Shown here: positions 46,330 through 60,100 of the stretch, in pieces | Layout of the letters: each line of letters opens with the position of its first letter | Numbering within the stretch: position 1 is the stretch's first letter | Assembly (NCBI GenBank): GCA_914767715.1 | Contig: OU612072.1 | Location: 9,240,001 to 9,304,000 of the forward strand | Direction: 5' to 3' | DNA length: 64,000 bases | Source of the DNA: Membranipora membranacea | Lineage: Eukaryota; Bryozoa; Gymnolaemata; Cheilostomatida; Membraniporidae | Program-made: the position numbers and the translations under genes | Notes under the pieces: model-generated | What the model was told of the DNA's origin: nothing | The model's input: only the letters and a program-made list of their open reading frames with translations | Database searches by the model: none

Positions 46330-48120
46330 ACATTGGAAAGGTCATTTGAACGTATGCTAATCGAAAAATAAAAAGACCTTGGAGGTTTAAAACTTGGATA
46401 AAACACAGGTTATTATCAACTTGCCTTGTATACATTTCTTATCACTAGTAAGGGGGAGTGGCAGCTTTAGACTTTAGATGACTGGCTTCTCAGAGATTGT
46501 GGAGCTCTTTGCTGGCCTTGACTGATAATGTTTTGCTTTCGCAGAAACTTTTTATCACTTAAGAGTAGACTGGCAGATGACAAGTTTTAGGCAAGGCATG
46601 ACAATATTTGTATACCTTGACCATCCTGTACATACCCGGTATATGCTTAGAGAGATTTGTGCTTGATTAATGCAGAGCTCTGGTCTTTTTGTATAATGTC
46701 AAAAGACAGTATTCTTTGTAATAACATTCCATTCACCATGTTATTTCAACGTAAAATAATCTATTACATTGCATTACATCACAGAGACAGAATAACAAAA
46801 TATAATTGACATTAACTTCGAGTATCGGGACAGTTTGTCGGAAGGGGGGGGGGGGGTGCAGCGATTAACAAATTAACCCTGACGCCTTTTGAGAATTGTC
46901 CCAGGGGTGGTTCACAACAAAACTAGAATGTCACATCAATATGTTGGAGCTGACCAGGTCAACAGCAAGGTAGCAGACATCATGTGATATGTACGGTCCA
47001 GACCTCTTAATTTTACTAATGATGTTATAGTATTACCCAATATTAACGCAATATCTCCATTCCCTGTCAAGCCTTGCCTTAGTCCCAAATTATTATGCTT
47101 GGCAGTTAATCAAGGAGTATATGCTGTACTTGCTTATTGCAGGTTGAAGGTTATTTATTTACGATCAGATCTGTTTTTTATTATTGCCTCCCCTGCATTG
47201 GATTAGGATCAATCTGCCAATTAGTGTGCAAGTTTGGGGACTGTGTCAGTGAGCATTGGTGTTTGTTATGGAACCTTAATACACGATAAATAAGAGCAAA
47301 TAGTTACCCTCCAAGATGAAAGTAGAGAGGGGAGAAAACTAGAATAGATCAGAGGATGTTGGCTTTCCGTGTCAACTATTACAGAAAGTAGTTATCAACA
47401 GCAGTGATTCAACATTGACACAGGTGGCAAAGCCGCTAAAACAACATTGCCATCAGGTAGTTACAAAGCAGAGACTGATTCATGATGGAGCAAGAGTGGC
47501 ATGTATATTTCAAAGTTAGAATCAGGGACAGGTATCTGGATATTATCTAAACAGTTATTCTTGTGACAAATTATTTTGTTTTTGCTTCCACTGGACTAAT
47601 ATATTCTACTCTACTATTATGCGACAACTGCTTATCTGTAAACCAGCGCTGCAAAATATTGTCAGTTTGATTGACAGTAAATAATCGGAGTATGAGACAT
47701 TTAGGTAATTAATAATCACTCCCTATATCCTTGTAATGATTTGTTATTTCTATTACACAATACAGTGACACATGGCAACTTATCGACTTGTAATGGTGTA
47801 TACTACCAATAGTTAAGATGCAGGGGCAAAAGTCTGGGAGGCTCAGACTACTGTGACAGTAACATGTGTACCCCAAGGACTGTCTTACTCACTTGTGTAA
47901 GACTCCACATTAAAATGTTATATTGCAGACTATATTTCGAAAATATTCATAATATATATTTTTGGGAAAACTATTGCTTTCATAATCATTCCAAGTCATT
48001 CATTTCCAAAAATGGCGGTATATGATGTGTATACATAAATAAACAAAGACACTGCTTCTCATTCTCATGGTGAGAAATATGTCCAGGGATCAAATGTAAG
48101 ATTATGCCTTGTATTCTCCG
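46330..48120. other. 3' flank of the BCH gene, no gene seen
   Basis: Contains a poly-G run at 46844-46856. A minus-strand AATAAA (TTTATT on plus) near 47155 could serve the BCH transcript, which would give a long 3' UTR. Confidence 0.3.
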
Positions 48121-48122
48121 CC

Positions 48123-51100
48123 TTATCTCACAAGATTCAAGTCATACCTAAAAAAGAAACGGAGAGTTTTGTTAGGTTTTGTCTTTCTCTCTTTACAGGT
48201 TATTTTCTGACTGCCCTATTTCGCGGGCCACCTTAAGTGCAGGTAGTTTGCGCGGAGTGGTGAAATTATACCCTTGCCCGCCGTTGCCGGCTACTCTTTT
48301 ATCGAAGAGGCAGAGGGGAACTTTATACTGCGTGCAAGCAAACAGAAGTTCTCCTGATCCAAACAACCTGACTAGGATGAATGACTTGGCAGTATCAAAT
48401 CAGATATGATGAACAGCGCCGGGAATCGAACCTTGATCACAAGTCCTTACCCTAAACCATCAGACCACTCCTGTTTATAGCAAACTGTAATTTTTGCACA
48501 CAGTTGATTACCAGTTTAACAGAGGATCCAAGAGATGGAACTGCATAACACATGGTACAAGGCGAGACCGTAAAAATGTGCACCGTTTAGAGGTGATTTC
48601 ATCACGTTCTCATCCCCTTCCCGCTCTAACTCCTTTGCGTCTGCATTAAACTAACAGTATACATATTTCAAGGTACGACTAAAGAACACAATCAGTCAAA
48701 GTGATCCTGCTTCTCCAATCATGATGCTCTACTACAAACTAGCCTTCAGGAGGTCCTTAATATTATCCAACAAAGTAGTGTGCTGAAGTTGACTTTGAGA
48801 TAAAATAAAACTGATCTTTCTTAGAGCTCAGGCCAAACTGATGCATTGTGGGAAGGTCCAATTCTGTTTCTTTTGCCATGTTAGTATATATGACCAACCT
48901 CCAACAAACTCGTATAACCTGTCTTCCCAAGGTATATTTATAAAGTTGATAAACATATCTTTTTTGTTTCTGCCATGATGTTGGGCGAATAGCCCTAAGC
49001 CTATCTGAGTATGCCAATATCATACATCTGTTCATCAAATAAAATTGAGAACTAAATGTGAGATTTGTTGTCAATTAGTTCACCAGCTTTTCTTTTTTAT
49101 GTGAGGTTGGAAGATAGGTTTGGGCTAAACTTAGGAACAATTGCTTTTCAAATAGCCCTTTGATCCGCTACCCTTCCCTACTGGTCCATAGGCTATATAT
49201 GAAGATACTCACATTCTAACTTTTTCAGGTATAGGCACATTCTGTAGGGGTAACACTTTGTTCACTTTCTCCAGTGTATAAGCTAATTCCACTTTTCTCA
49301 CAAACTTGGAACTGTAAGATCGATACAAAATATACAATGATGTTTTACTATACAGTGCAGGTTTACTGCTGATTCTAATAATGGAGTTGCACTTTTAGAG
49401 TTTACCTCTGGGAGATTGGGTCATCTACGGGAAGCTGACGATGTCTAGTCAGGCAGAATGTGTAGGGGTGCTCTGATCAAATTTCTATGTTGGCTCTTTC
49501 CCACAAGGGAGGATTACTTTAACAGTATATGTTGTAAAAATGCTAGGCGCTGTCTGCTAGGACTGCACAAAGCTCTTTGATAGAGATCGTGCAGTGATTT
49601 GAGCGTATATCGAGTAGCACCTAGGCAACTGGTATAAGGTTTCCTAAATGCTATACACTAGCCTTGTCACGCGGCCAGGTGACAAGGCTAGTTATACACT
49701 CTAACATAAACCAAATCAAGGAAAGTAAAATAGTCAGTAGAATTGAATCAACTTTAGGATTTCCACCAAATCCTTGTAGCTTTTTGATCCCATAGACTAA
49801 GCCACATATTATTAGAAAAATAATCTAATGACTATCAAACCACTGATATGTTTGTAGACCATAACCTAGAATAGGCCACATGATTTCACTGTCACCCAAA
49901 CAAAAGTTACTATACACAATTGCTTCAAATATTGCTCAACCATAGTCTCACCTGATAAATGGCCTTGACCAAAAGAGCACAGTCCGTGTCCAGAATGTAG
50001 GATGTACTATGAAGAGCTTCTTTATACTTTTCCGTGCACTAAAACGTAAGGAAAAGTCTTGATCACTAAAGCTATTAAATTGTGTTAGTATAAATCACTT
50101 CAAATTTTACAAAACCAAAATTATTTTTTAAACTATCATATTTTGGAGTTATTCCCCCTTTTCTTCTGGAATCATTGCAGCGCAATAAAGAGCGAGATAC
50201 GAAGGTAATATTCGGTTTTTTTTCAATAGCTTCAAATTCACCTACTCAAACTTAACTGTACACTGTAAACTATATTAAAATAAGCCATGGGATGGCATGG
50301 GATGCGGGGAAAAGGTCAAAAATGGAGGCTTCAAAGTGGTAACACGATCTGCTAGCATGGGATTCAGGTAATCACAAGTGTGCCTGGTAACTTTTTGGTT
50401 TGCGCATTTCTTTGCATCAGCTGGATACTGTATAGCTTGTCTTGAAAAACTTTGTGAAGACAGGCAAGTTAATAGAATTATTCAGCTGATGTTTTGGTTT
50501 ATGTTCTGGCTATACCATCATGTTTTCATTCTCAAGTCAATCCCAAGATAAAAATCTACTACACAATAGTTAACATCACACAAATCTAAAGAACACAATA
50601 CTCAGCTCCAAGGATATCAGACATGGCTCCTAATGTTTAGCCCTAATCACATAATATGATCTGCAAGCTCAAACAATAGCAAACGTTTGTTTCACCCAGA
50701 TTGACAATCTTGATCCAACTCATTGTGAAAGTTAAACATGTGAAACAATCTGCAGATTTGTGACTGTTACCTGTGACTGAGTCGATCATGACATCTCTTC
50801 ATCCACTTGAGTCCAGGTAGCTGAGACTTAGAGGCTCCTCCCTGATAGTAGATAATAATATACTCTTCTACTACTAGCTGCTGTATGGAGTGGTAAACAT
50901 ACCTATAACAAATAACAGTAACATAACTGATAATAAAAATAGCGGAATGACAATTATTCAAAATTGAGGACAAAAGATTTAGGCTTTATCTGGATTTTGC
51001 AATCGTCTCAACTATATACTGAGTAAACACCGCGCATCTTAACTAATTTAAACTCGGATAAAATTTACTCTTTCTCACCAGAAAGTCAGAGTAAGGCAAG

Positions 51101-54100
51101 GTTACACAATGTCTTGGCTCTGGTTGGGTTTGGAGAGAGCAGTGCCAGGAAACAATGGTACTTAGGTGAAGTACTTTTGATAACTATTAATTATTGCATC
51201 AGAGATCAGAGTTGGGCTCCAACCCACAACTGGCACCAACCAGGCACTCTACCAACTATGCTGTCAAGGACATTGTTTCTGATTTGCCAATAAATTTTCC
51301 AAACCCTCTTCAAAGGCCACAATCAGAGCCATCGCTAGACCAAGGTTAGGTAAGCTACAACCATAATGGTTGCATATAAGATCACTTTTATATTGACTCA
51401 CAGGAAAAGCTGGTCCATAATGTGATGATAATCTGGATTTGATCTGCTAGGAAACTCACAAGCCGATAGGACAATAATTGCCTGCTTATACTCTGGATCT
51501 GCATACCCTGTAAATCATTGAATTGTTAGTGCATGAGCAGAATGAGTCCGTCAAACTTCAACTTGGTGATGAATGAAGTCTTGCTCTATTTATAAACTTA
51601 TGGGAAACATAGAGCAGTGAGACTGGTTGTTGTAATGGTGGCCATAGTAAGCATTGCCAGTGACTGGGGACAGTTGAAGTTATGTGTGTTGTCATCAGGC
51701 AGTTTGTGTCAAAATGTATTTTCTCATCAAATTTTTGAGCAGTTGTCTGCTCATTATGTAGGTAGAGACAATTTTAAGAAACGTCTCACACTCGTTGCCT
51801 CAGTCTCAATTGGAAGCCAACATAATCAGGACTATAGCGGACCTCTTAGCGGGAAGTGTATGACAAAACTATTGTATTACTGGATGTCTGAGATATGGCC
51901 CCGGTCCTTAGAATTGATCTGGCATGCTTATATTTTTAAGTTTAAAGAGGTGCTGCATGTTTTAGGCTCAACAACCGGATGAATCAGATACATACCTCCA
52001 TGACTGTAGACTGTTTTGTATTCACTGATCACCTTCATATCCAATGTGACAGTCTGATCATCAATAGTAACCTCCTTCATACTCCGCTCTTCCCTCTCTT
52101 CACTCGCTGTCAGCTCTGGTAAAGGCTCCACTGTTGGTGTGTCTGTAAAGATAACATCAAAATAATGATTTTCAGTGATTGGGAGAGATGGATTTGTATG
52201 TCATTTGATTCTATGGGGCTTCATGCTACATATGAGAGCTATCTCCACATTGTGTACTATCAAGTGATTTTTCATCGATAAGCTCGGACTGTCAATGATC
52301 ACAGGTTAATGGTTGTTTCATTGATAAAAATATGGTTCATACACAAACAGAAATCCTTAGTTTACTTAGACGTAGTTTGAGTTTAAAAAGCCCAAGCATC
52401 AGCCATGACCCTTCGATTTTAAGGTTCACAAACACATCATCAGATCACAAATTTGTCAGTTGTACTGGCCTGCAAACCACAACAGCAAAATGATCCTCAT
52501 GAAAAAGATTTAAGTTGTGTAAAAAGTATATGCAGTTGTTACCGTTCATTGCATCCATAAGTGTGCTGTCCAGATCTAGATCTTGGGAGCCTATGGTTGG
52601 TGTATGTACATCATCCAGCTGATCCGCTAAGTTATCTATGCTGTCGTTAGTCGTATTGGAAGTGTGCATTGGGGATTCCATAATATTGGAGCTATCTGTG
52701 AACGATAATATGAGGTAATATATTTAGCTTGTCGAGTGAGAAGCAGACAATATGGACCAGTTTTTTACATTAGAGAGTTATCTCAGCAGTTAACTTTGAG
52801 AAAAAATCTGAAACTTTAGTAATATTTACTCACCCTGACCATTATTTTGCTGTTCATTATGCTCTGAGCTTTGATCATTTTTGTCTTTGCTGTTATAGTC
52901 ATTGGTCGGTACAATGACAAAGCCTTCTGCAGTACCACTGGAGTCATCAGTCTGCTGAGAAATCTGGTCTGGAGCTAGCATCTGTTCATGGGTACCTGTT
53001 CTTGTTGTTGGCTCAGACTCCGACTCCATATTGAAATCTTTAGCTGCTGTTGTACTGACAAGATCATCAGGAATATTCTGGGAAGATGACTCATGACCCT
53101 CTGTGAAATTATCCGGACTTGACACAACATCTTGTTCTATGGGTTCAGTAGGTGCACTGGGATCGCTCTCCTGGATGTTAAATTCAGCTACAGCTATCAT
53201 CTCTTCAATGATTGGCTGTTCTGGGATTGACTCTGAGGCGGTTACAGCTTCTCGCTCAACATCAGTATCTTCCAACTCTGTAAGTAAATAGCAGAAAACT
53301 TTTATTCAACTTGTGTTGTTAAAAGTCTGAGTGGTTGATTTTCTCATGCCACTAACTCACATTGCAGCACTCAGAGCGCTTGGAATAGTGTCGAAAGCAT
53401 TTCGCATCAGACAAACATTGAAGAATGTGATAAAATAAATATTGTCAAATGCGCAACAACAAATCAAAACTGAAAACTGATTTGAGGTTGAATTGAAAAT
53501 ATAAGCAGAATCCTGCGTACCTGGAGCAGTCTCTGGTTGTTCGATGTGATAAAATGAGGTGGGGTCACTCTCCTGCATATCTACTGTGGAAGGAGCTAAT
53601 ATCTCTTCACTGATTAGCTGCTCAGAGGACAGTCCTGAAGCTGATACGCCTGGATCAACATCTGTAGATGTGCTGGGATCGCTCTCCTGTAAGTTTACAT
53701 CTGCTACATCAATCATCTCTTCGATGATTGGTTTTTTTGGTATCGACCCGGGGTTTATACCTTCTGGCTCAATGTCAGCATCTTCAATCTCTGAAAACAT
53801 TGTGCAGTAAATTATCATCAAACTTGTGTCAAGAGCACATCACATCACACATAAATTAAAGAAGGTGTTAAAATAAATATTGATTACAATGTGACAACAA
53901 ATCCGAACTGGGAAACTGATTTGGAGATCAATTGATATCATCAGCAGAATCCTACATACCTGGAGCAGTATCTGGTTGTCCGTTGTCAGCATATGAGGTA
54001 GGGTCACTCTCCTGAGTGTTTAGTGTGGATGGAGCTAATATCTCTTCACTGATTGGCTGCTCAGAATACAACTCTGAAGCTGCTACTTCTGGCTCACCAT

Positions 54101-57100
54101 CTGTAGATGTGCTGGGATCGCTCTCCTGTAAGTTTACATCTGCTACATCAATCATCTCTTCGATGATTGATTTTTTTGGGATCGTCTCGGGGTTTACACC
54201 TTCTGGCTCGATACTGGTATCTACAATATATGTAAGAATGGGCATTAAATGCTTAATAAACTTATGTCATGAGGACATCAAATTACACATAAATTAAAGA
54301 GGATTCCACGATGAAATAAATGCGACAACAAATCCAAACCTAGGAACTGATTTGAGGATGAATTGGCATCACCAGCAGAATCCTACATACCTGTAGCAGG
54401 CTCTGGCTGTTCGATGTGAGGAGGTGAGGTAGGGTCACTTTCCTGCATGTTTACTGTGGATGGAGCTAATATCTCTTCACTGAATGGCTGCCCAGAATAC
54501 AATTCTGAAGCTGTTACTTCTGGCTCAATATCTGTTGGGGGGCTTGGATCGCTTTCCTGTAAGTTTACTTCTGCTACATCAATCATCTCTTCGATCATTG
54601 GCTGATCTGGGATCGACTCTGTGGTTGCACCTTCTGGCTCAGCATCAGAATATTCGATCTCTGTAAGGATTAGGCGGTAAATGATCATTTGTGTCAAGAG
54701 CTCATGACATCACACATATATTGCAGAAGGTTTCACGATAAACTAAATATAATTTACAATGTGACAACAAAACCGAACCGGGAAACTGATTTGAAGTTGA
54801 ATTGCCCTCATAAGTAGAATCATGCATACCCGGAGTAGTGTCCTGTTGTCCAATTTGAAGAGATGAGGTAGGTTCACTCTCCTGAATATCTACTGTGGAA
54901 GGAGCTAATATCTCGTCACTGATTAGCTGCTCAGAGGACAGTCCTGAAGCTGATACGCCTGGATCAACATCTGTAGATGTGCTGGGATCGCTCTCCTGTA
55001 AGTTTACATCTGCTACATCAATCATCTCTTCGATAATTGGTTTTCTTGGTATCGACTCGGGGTTTATACCTTCTGGCTCAATGTCAGCATCTTCAATCTC
55101 TGAAAAAATTGTGCAGTAAATTATCATCAAACTTGTGTCAAGAGCACATCACATCACACATAAATTAAAGAAGGTGTTACAGTAAAATAAATATTGATTA
55201 CAATGTGACAACAAATCCGAACTGGGGAACTGATTTGGAGATCAATTGATATCATCAGCAGAAGCCTACATACCTGGAGCAGTATCTGGTTGTCCGTTGT
55301 CAGCATATGAGGTAGGGTCACTCTCCTGAGTGTTTAGTGTGGATGGAGCTAAAATCTCTTCACTGATTGGCTGCTCAGAATACAACACTGAAGCTGCTAC
55401 TTCTGGCTCAACATCTGTAGATGTGCTGGGATCGCTCTCCTGTAAGTTTACATCTGCTACATCAATCATCTCTTCGATGATTGGTTTTTTTGGGATCGAC
55501 TCGGGGTTTACACCTTCTGGCTCGATACTGGTATCTACAATATATGTAAGAATTGGGCATTAAATGCTTAATAAACTTATGTCATGAGCACATCAAATCA
55601 CATATGAATTAAAGAAGATTTCACGATAAAATAAATGCGACAACAAATCCAAACCTAGGAACTGATTTGTTTGTTCAACTCTGGAAGTGGTTGCCAAAAA
55701 CTATTGCCAACTTTGTGCCAACAGCATATCACATCACAAACATACACAGAAGACATATCCATGACAGCATAAACATTGATTGCCAACTATGAAGGCACCA
55801 AGGACTTTGAATATTTGTATGTATGTATTTTCAAAAGCGTGTATTAAAAAGCTGGAGAAGTAACTGTCTTACCCTGTTCAATGTTTTGATGATCATCGTG
55901 TTCAAAGTTTGATTCATCATTGAAACTTTTCTCATCACCGTCAGTTGGAACCATAACAAAGCCTTCTGCAGACCCACTGAAATCATCTTCTGCCTCAAAG
56001 TCTGGGTCATCGATATCAACTTCCATTTCTAGCTCTGGATCTTGTTGGGATTCCAAATCTTGACTTTTTGCCGCGCTGATGACATCGTCCACTAGCTGAT
56101 TTGCATATGAACTGACCTTATCAGTAGAATCCTGCATACCTGGAACAGAGTCTGGTTGTTCAAAGCGAGAAGATAAGGTAGGGTCACTCTCCAGCATGTC
56201 TATTGTGGATGGAGCTAATATCTCTTCACTGATTTGCTGACCAGGATGCAATCCTGAAGCTGTTACTCCTGGCTCATCATCATGATCCAAATCTGGAAGT
56301 GAATGGCAGGATGAGGATTCTTCAATGTCTGCCTGATGATCTCTGACATGCTCCTCCATTGGAACGTTGAACAAAGATGTAGGTATTGTTTCGTGTTGTG
56401 GGAGATTGGTTTGAGCAAACTGTTCTTCTACTACTGCAGGGAAGTCTGACGTAGACAAATCAATATCAGCAGTGTTAGTGTTGCCTTCATTACTCAACAA
56501 AACATCATTGGAGGCAAAATTTTCATCACCAAAACTATAGGCACTTTCTGTTTGATCTGGATTAGGGGTCGACTCAAGCTCAGTGAGATCAGTTGCAGCC
56601 ATCATTTCTTTTACCGCAGGTTGGATTTCTTGGTTATGATCTTCTTTTTCAATGCTATTTTTCTCATGGATCGCCTCACTGCTCTCTTCCTGGGCATCTA
56701 ATAGATTAACCTCATCCTCTTGCACATTTATTTGGGTTCCCCTAAGATTTGGTGTTGACACACCACCAGATTCTTCATCGCTTGAGTCGTCAAACGTAGC
56801 CTCTTTCTGAAAACCGCTTATGTTTACAGATAGACCACCTTGATCACTTTCCAAATTATTCTCATCGGCTCCAAATGTGAGCTCCTCTTGACTGTTCCAT
56901 GACTCAAGACCTCTAAACTCGTAAGAGTTATCTTCATCTTCATTCTTCAGAGGAGCATAGTTAATGGCGAACTCTGTTTTTCTATTGCCCTCTCCTTCTT
57001 GAAGATCGATGTCTGTGGCATACTCTGGTTCCAGTAGGTGACTTCCATCATTTGGTAATTTGTCAGGCTCTGCTTCTGATGTTGCATAGCTTTCAGTTTG

Positions 57101-60100
57101 GTCCTCATCTTGATTTAAAGCTTGTTGTAGTTCATCAGCCAATGATAATCCGGCGTTTGATTCACTTTCTGGCTCGGTATATTTTGGAGATAGCTCTGAC
57201 CCGTATGTATCGTTTGACTCAAAATCAGCACCAGTATCGACCTGTGGTAAAAATATGCCTTCAGTGACAGGAGTTGCTTGTGTGTTTTCTAAAAATTCAA
57301 AAGCTTGATCGATTTCTTTTGAATTCTCAACTTCCTGGTCTGACATCACTGCATCATGTATGGACTGTTCATCGGTTGCAGAGGTATCCATATTGTCGTT
57401 ATCTGCGAAGAGTGGCATTGGCCCGCTTCTTTGCTCATCCATTGTCTCTTGCTGGATTAATTCTTCAACACTTTGATCCATGGGCACTCGTTTTCCTTCA
57501 TCTGCAACTGGCGGTAATGGCTCGCTTCTCTGCTCGTCCGTTGTTTCTGGTTGGATCATATCTTCAATGTTTTGATCCATAGGCACCTGTTTTTCGTCTG
57601 TCAGTAATGAGTTATCATCCATTGGTGAGTGACTCAGATTTAGGGAGTAATCCATTGTCTTTCCTAGGGTTAGCAGACTGTCTGCTTCAGCATCGCTAGT
57701 CACTTCAGGTTCAAATAGTTTAGTTTCCATGTCTGGCAACATGATGGAGTCATCAGTTACTATTGGCACTGATGTTTCAGAATCCAGATCTTCTGCACGG
57801 CTCTCATGAGCCATCATACTCGATATGTCTGGGTCGATTTCAGCTGAAACTGGTGTGGGTTGTAGCGAAATATCAATCACACTGTTAGTTATAGGTAGCT
57901 GCCCTGTCTCTAAGTCACAGCGACTGTCATCGATTTTGGCATCCAGGTTCCATTGTGCAGTTGTGATTTCATTAAGCTCAACTTTGCTGCCTTCATCAGA
58001 TTTCCCAAGGGTCATTTCAGCGTCATGGCTTTCTATGTTGACCGTTGAAGGTAATCCTTCCTTCTCATCGATAGGTGAAGTAAGATTATCATTCTGCACT
58101 CGCTCTGTTGATAACATGGGGCTGTCGTCACTTGGCAGTGTCTCTGGTTCATATGATTCAGTGTCTTCTGCTGTCCTTTGCATATCTGTGTCTGTGACCT
58201 CGCTGTCTGATGAAACATTAACGCTCACCTGAGTCTCTGATGTTATAGAGTCAGAATCGCTCACATACTCTTCTGGGGCTGCGTTAGGAGCATGCTTGTA
58301 ATCATCTGGTAACCCTGAGGAAAAAAAGAGAGAATAAATAAACAAGCTGAAGCTTATAATCCAGAATGTTAACAGCACAATGTGATTGTCATTGCTGAGT
58401 CAACTTCCTCAATGTTTTCAAGCGTCATTGTATATCTTATACCCTCAATGTTATGTTGCTTGAACGATGTGGGATTTTCAGTAAATTGCATTGTGGGATA
58501 CTCTCAAAAGGGCCCTTATTTGCCAGGTCTGATAATTGTTAGGCTGCGGCTGTCATCGCTAGTAGGAGTGACCAAGTTGACATTTGAGGACATTATACTG
58601 AGAAGAGATAGATTTCCAATTATGATTATCGGGCAATAATCACAGCAGCTACTTATGTTTAGGCCCGTTTGAGAGGCAATATGAAAAATTACAAATTGAT
58701 GCAGCAATTGATAGTCTAGAGTGGAGATTATTTATTTGTCAAAACAAGCCATCCAACAATCATTTTACCCATTATTGGTTAACTCCCACAGTTTCATTTA
58801 CCATATTGTGTTAGAGTCAATAACTGGAATTTTTCAATGAAGAAATTGATGTGCCAAAATAATTTATTCTCACCACCAAGGGTAGGCAAAAGATCACCAG
58901 CAAGAGCTTCGTTTTCTAACTCATCCATAGTCTGGAATGTCTCCTCTTCATCACCAATTCGCACTGGCTCATCATTGAGGTTCCCTGAATCATCATCAAG
59001 CTTCTCTGGAACATCGCTTATCTTTCCCAACTCGTCGCTGGCGGTATCTGGCTCTCCACCAAGCTTCCTGGGCTCATCGCTGGGTATCACTGGCTCAACT
59101 ACACTGCCGGTCGAAAAATAATCTCCTTCTTTTATTGTTTGATGGTCAGTAGACTTTTCTTCAGTGTTAGTTTCCTCGAGTTGGGTTTCATTTTCAGATT
59201 CAACAGTCAGCTCTGTTACCAAACCACCACCAGGTACGCTTATATCCAAATGGGAAGTTAGACTTGTGTGTGTTTTGACTTCCAAAGCGCTTTCTGGTCC
59301 ACTCTCCTGTTGATCGGTAAGATTATCATCCGGGTCATGGCTGGCAGTGTTCACCATAAAGGTAGATTCATAGGACTGTGGCTTATCCCCTTCAGTGTCT
59401 GCTTGTCCGGAAACTACTTCCTGTGGCATTTCGAAATCTAACATCGATTTGGCTACAAAATCATCCATCATACCAACAGCCTCTCTGGAATTGTCAGAAG
59501 CAGGCGTATTATCTTCAAGATTGGCCATCAATGAGGGGGTCATGGTGACAGTTGCTGGAGGGTCTGTAGAGGTAAAATTGTCGTCAAACGCTAATGGTTG
59601 CTGATCATCATTCTTGTCATCTAGCAGTGCAAAAGGATCAACTGCTGTATTAGAATCTTCATGATGTTGATCACCATTCTTGTCATCTAATGCTGCAAAA
59701 GGATCAACTGATGCATCAGAATCTTGGTTTGCAGGCACGCCGCTGAAATCCAGGAGTAATTCATTAACCTTCTCGTTATTTGTTTTAGATGGCTCACTTT
59801 CAACATGTGTGAATTCGCTTTGATCAGATTCCTTTTGTTGAAATGAAGCTGAATCTGCTGTCAATGGTATGAGAGCTTCTGTTGCACCACCGATCTGTAT
59901 TTCTATGGTGGATGACTCAGTCGCATTTGAAGTATCCGTCACCTCATCTAAAAGTGTCTCGGGAGCGTCTTGTTTCTCAGTACTGTCTATGACTCCAAAC
60001 CCCTCAACGCTGACCAAAGCTGGCTCATCCTCATCCTGTGAAAATTCCCGGGCCATCAGTGAACTGTTGGAAATCTCTCTGGAGTAATCCGGAGGCAAAG

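Noticed and set aside
57825-58232. Long plus-strand open frames within 53-61 kb (for example 135 codons here)
   Set aside because: Mirror frames of the acidic BCH-gene exons, arising from their biased codon content.
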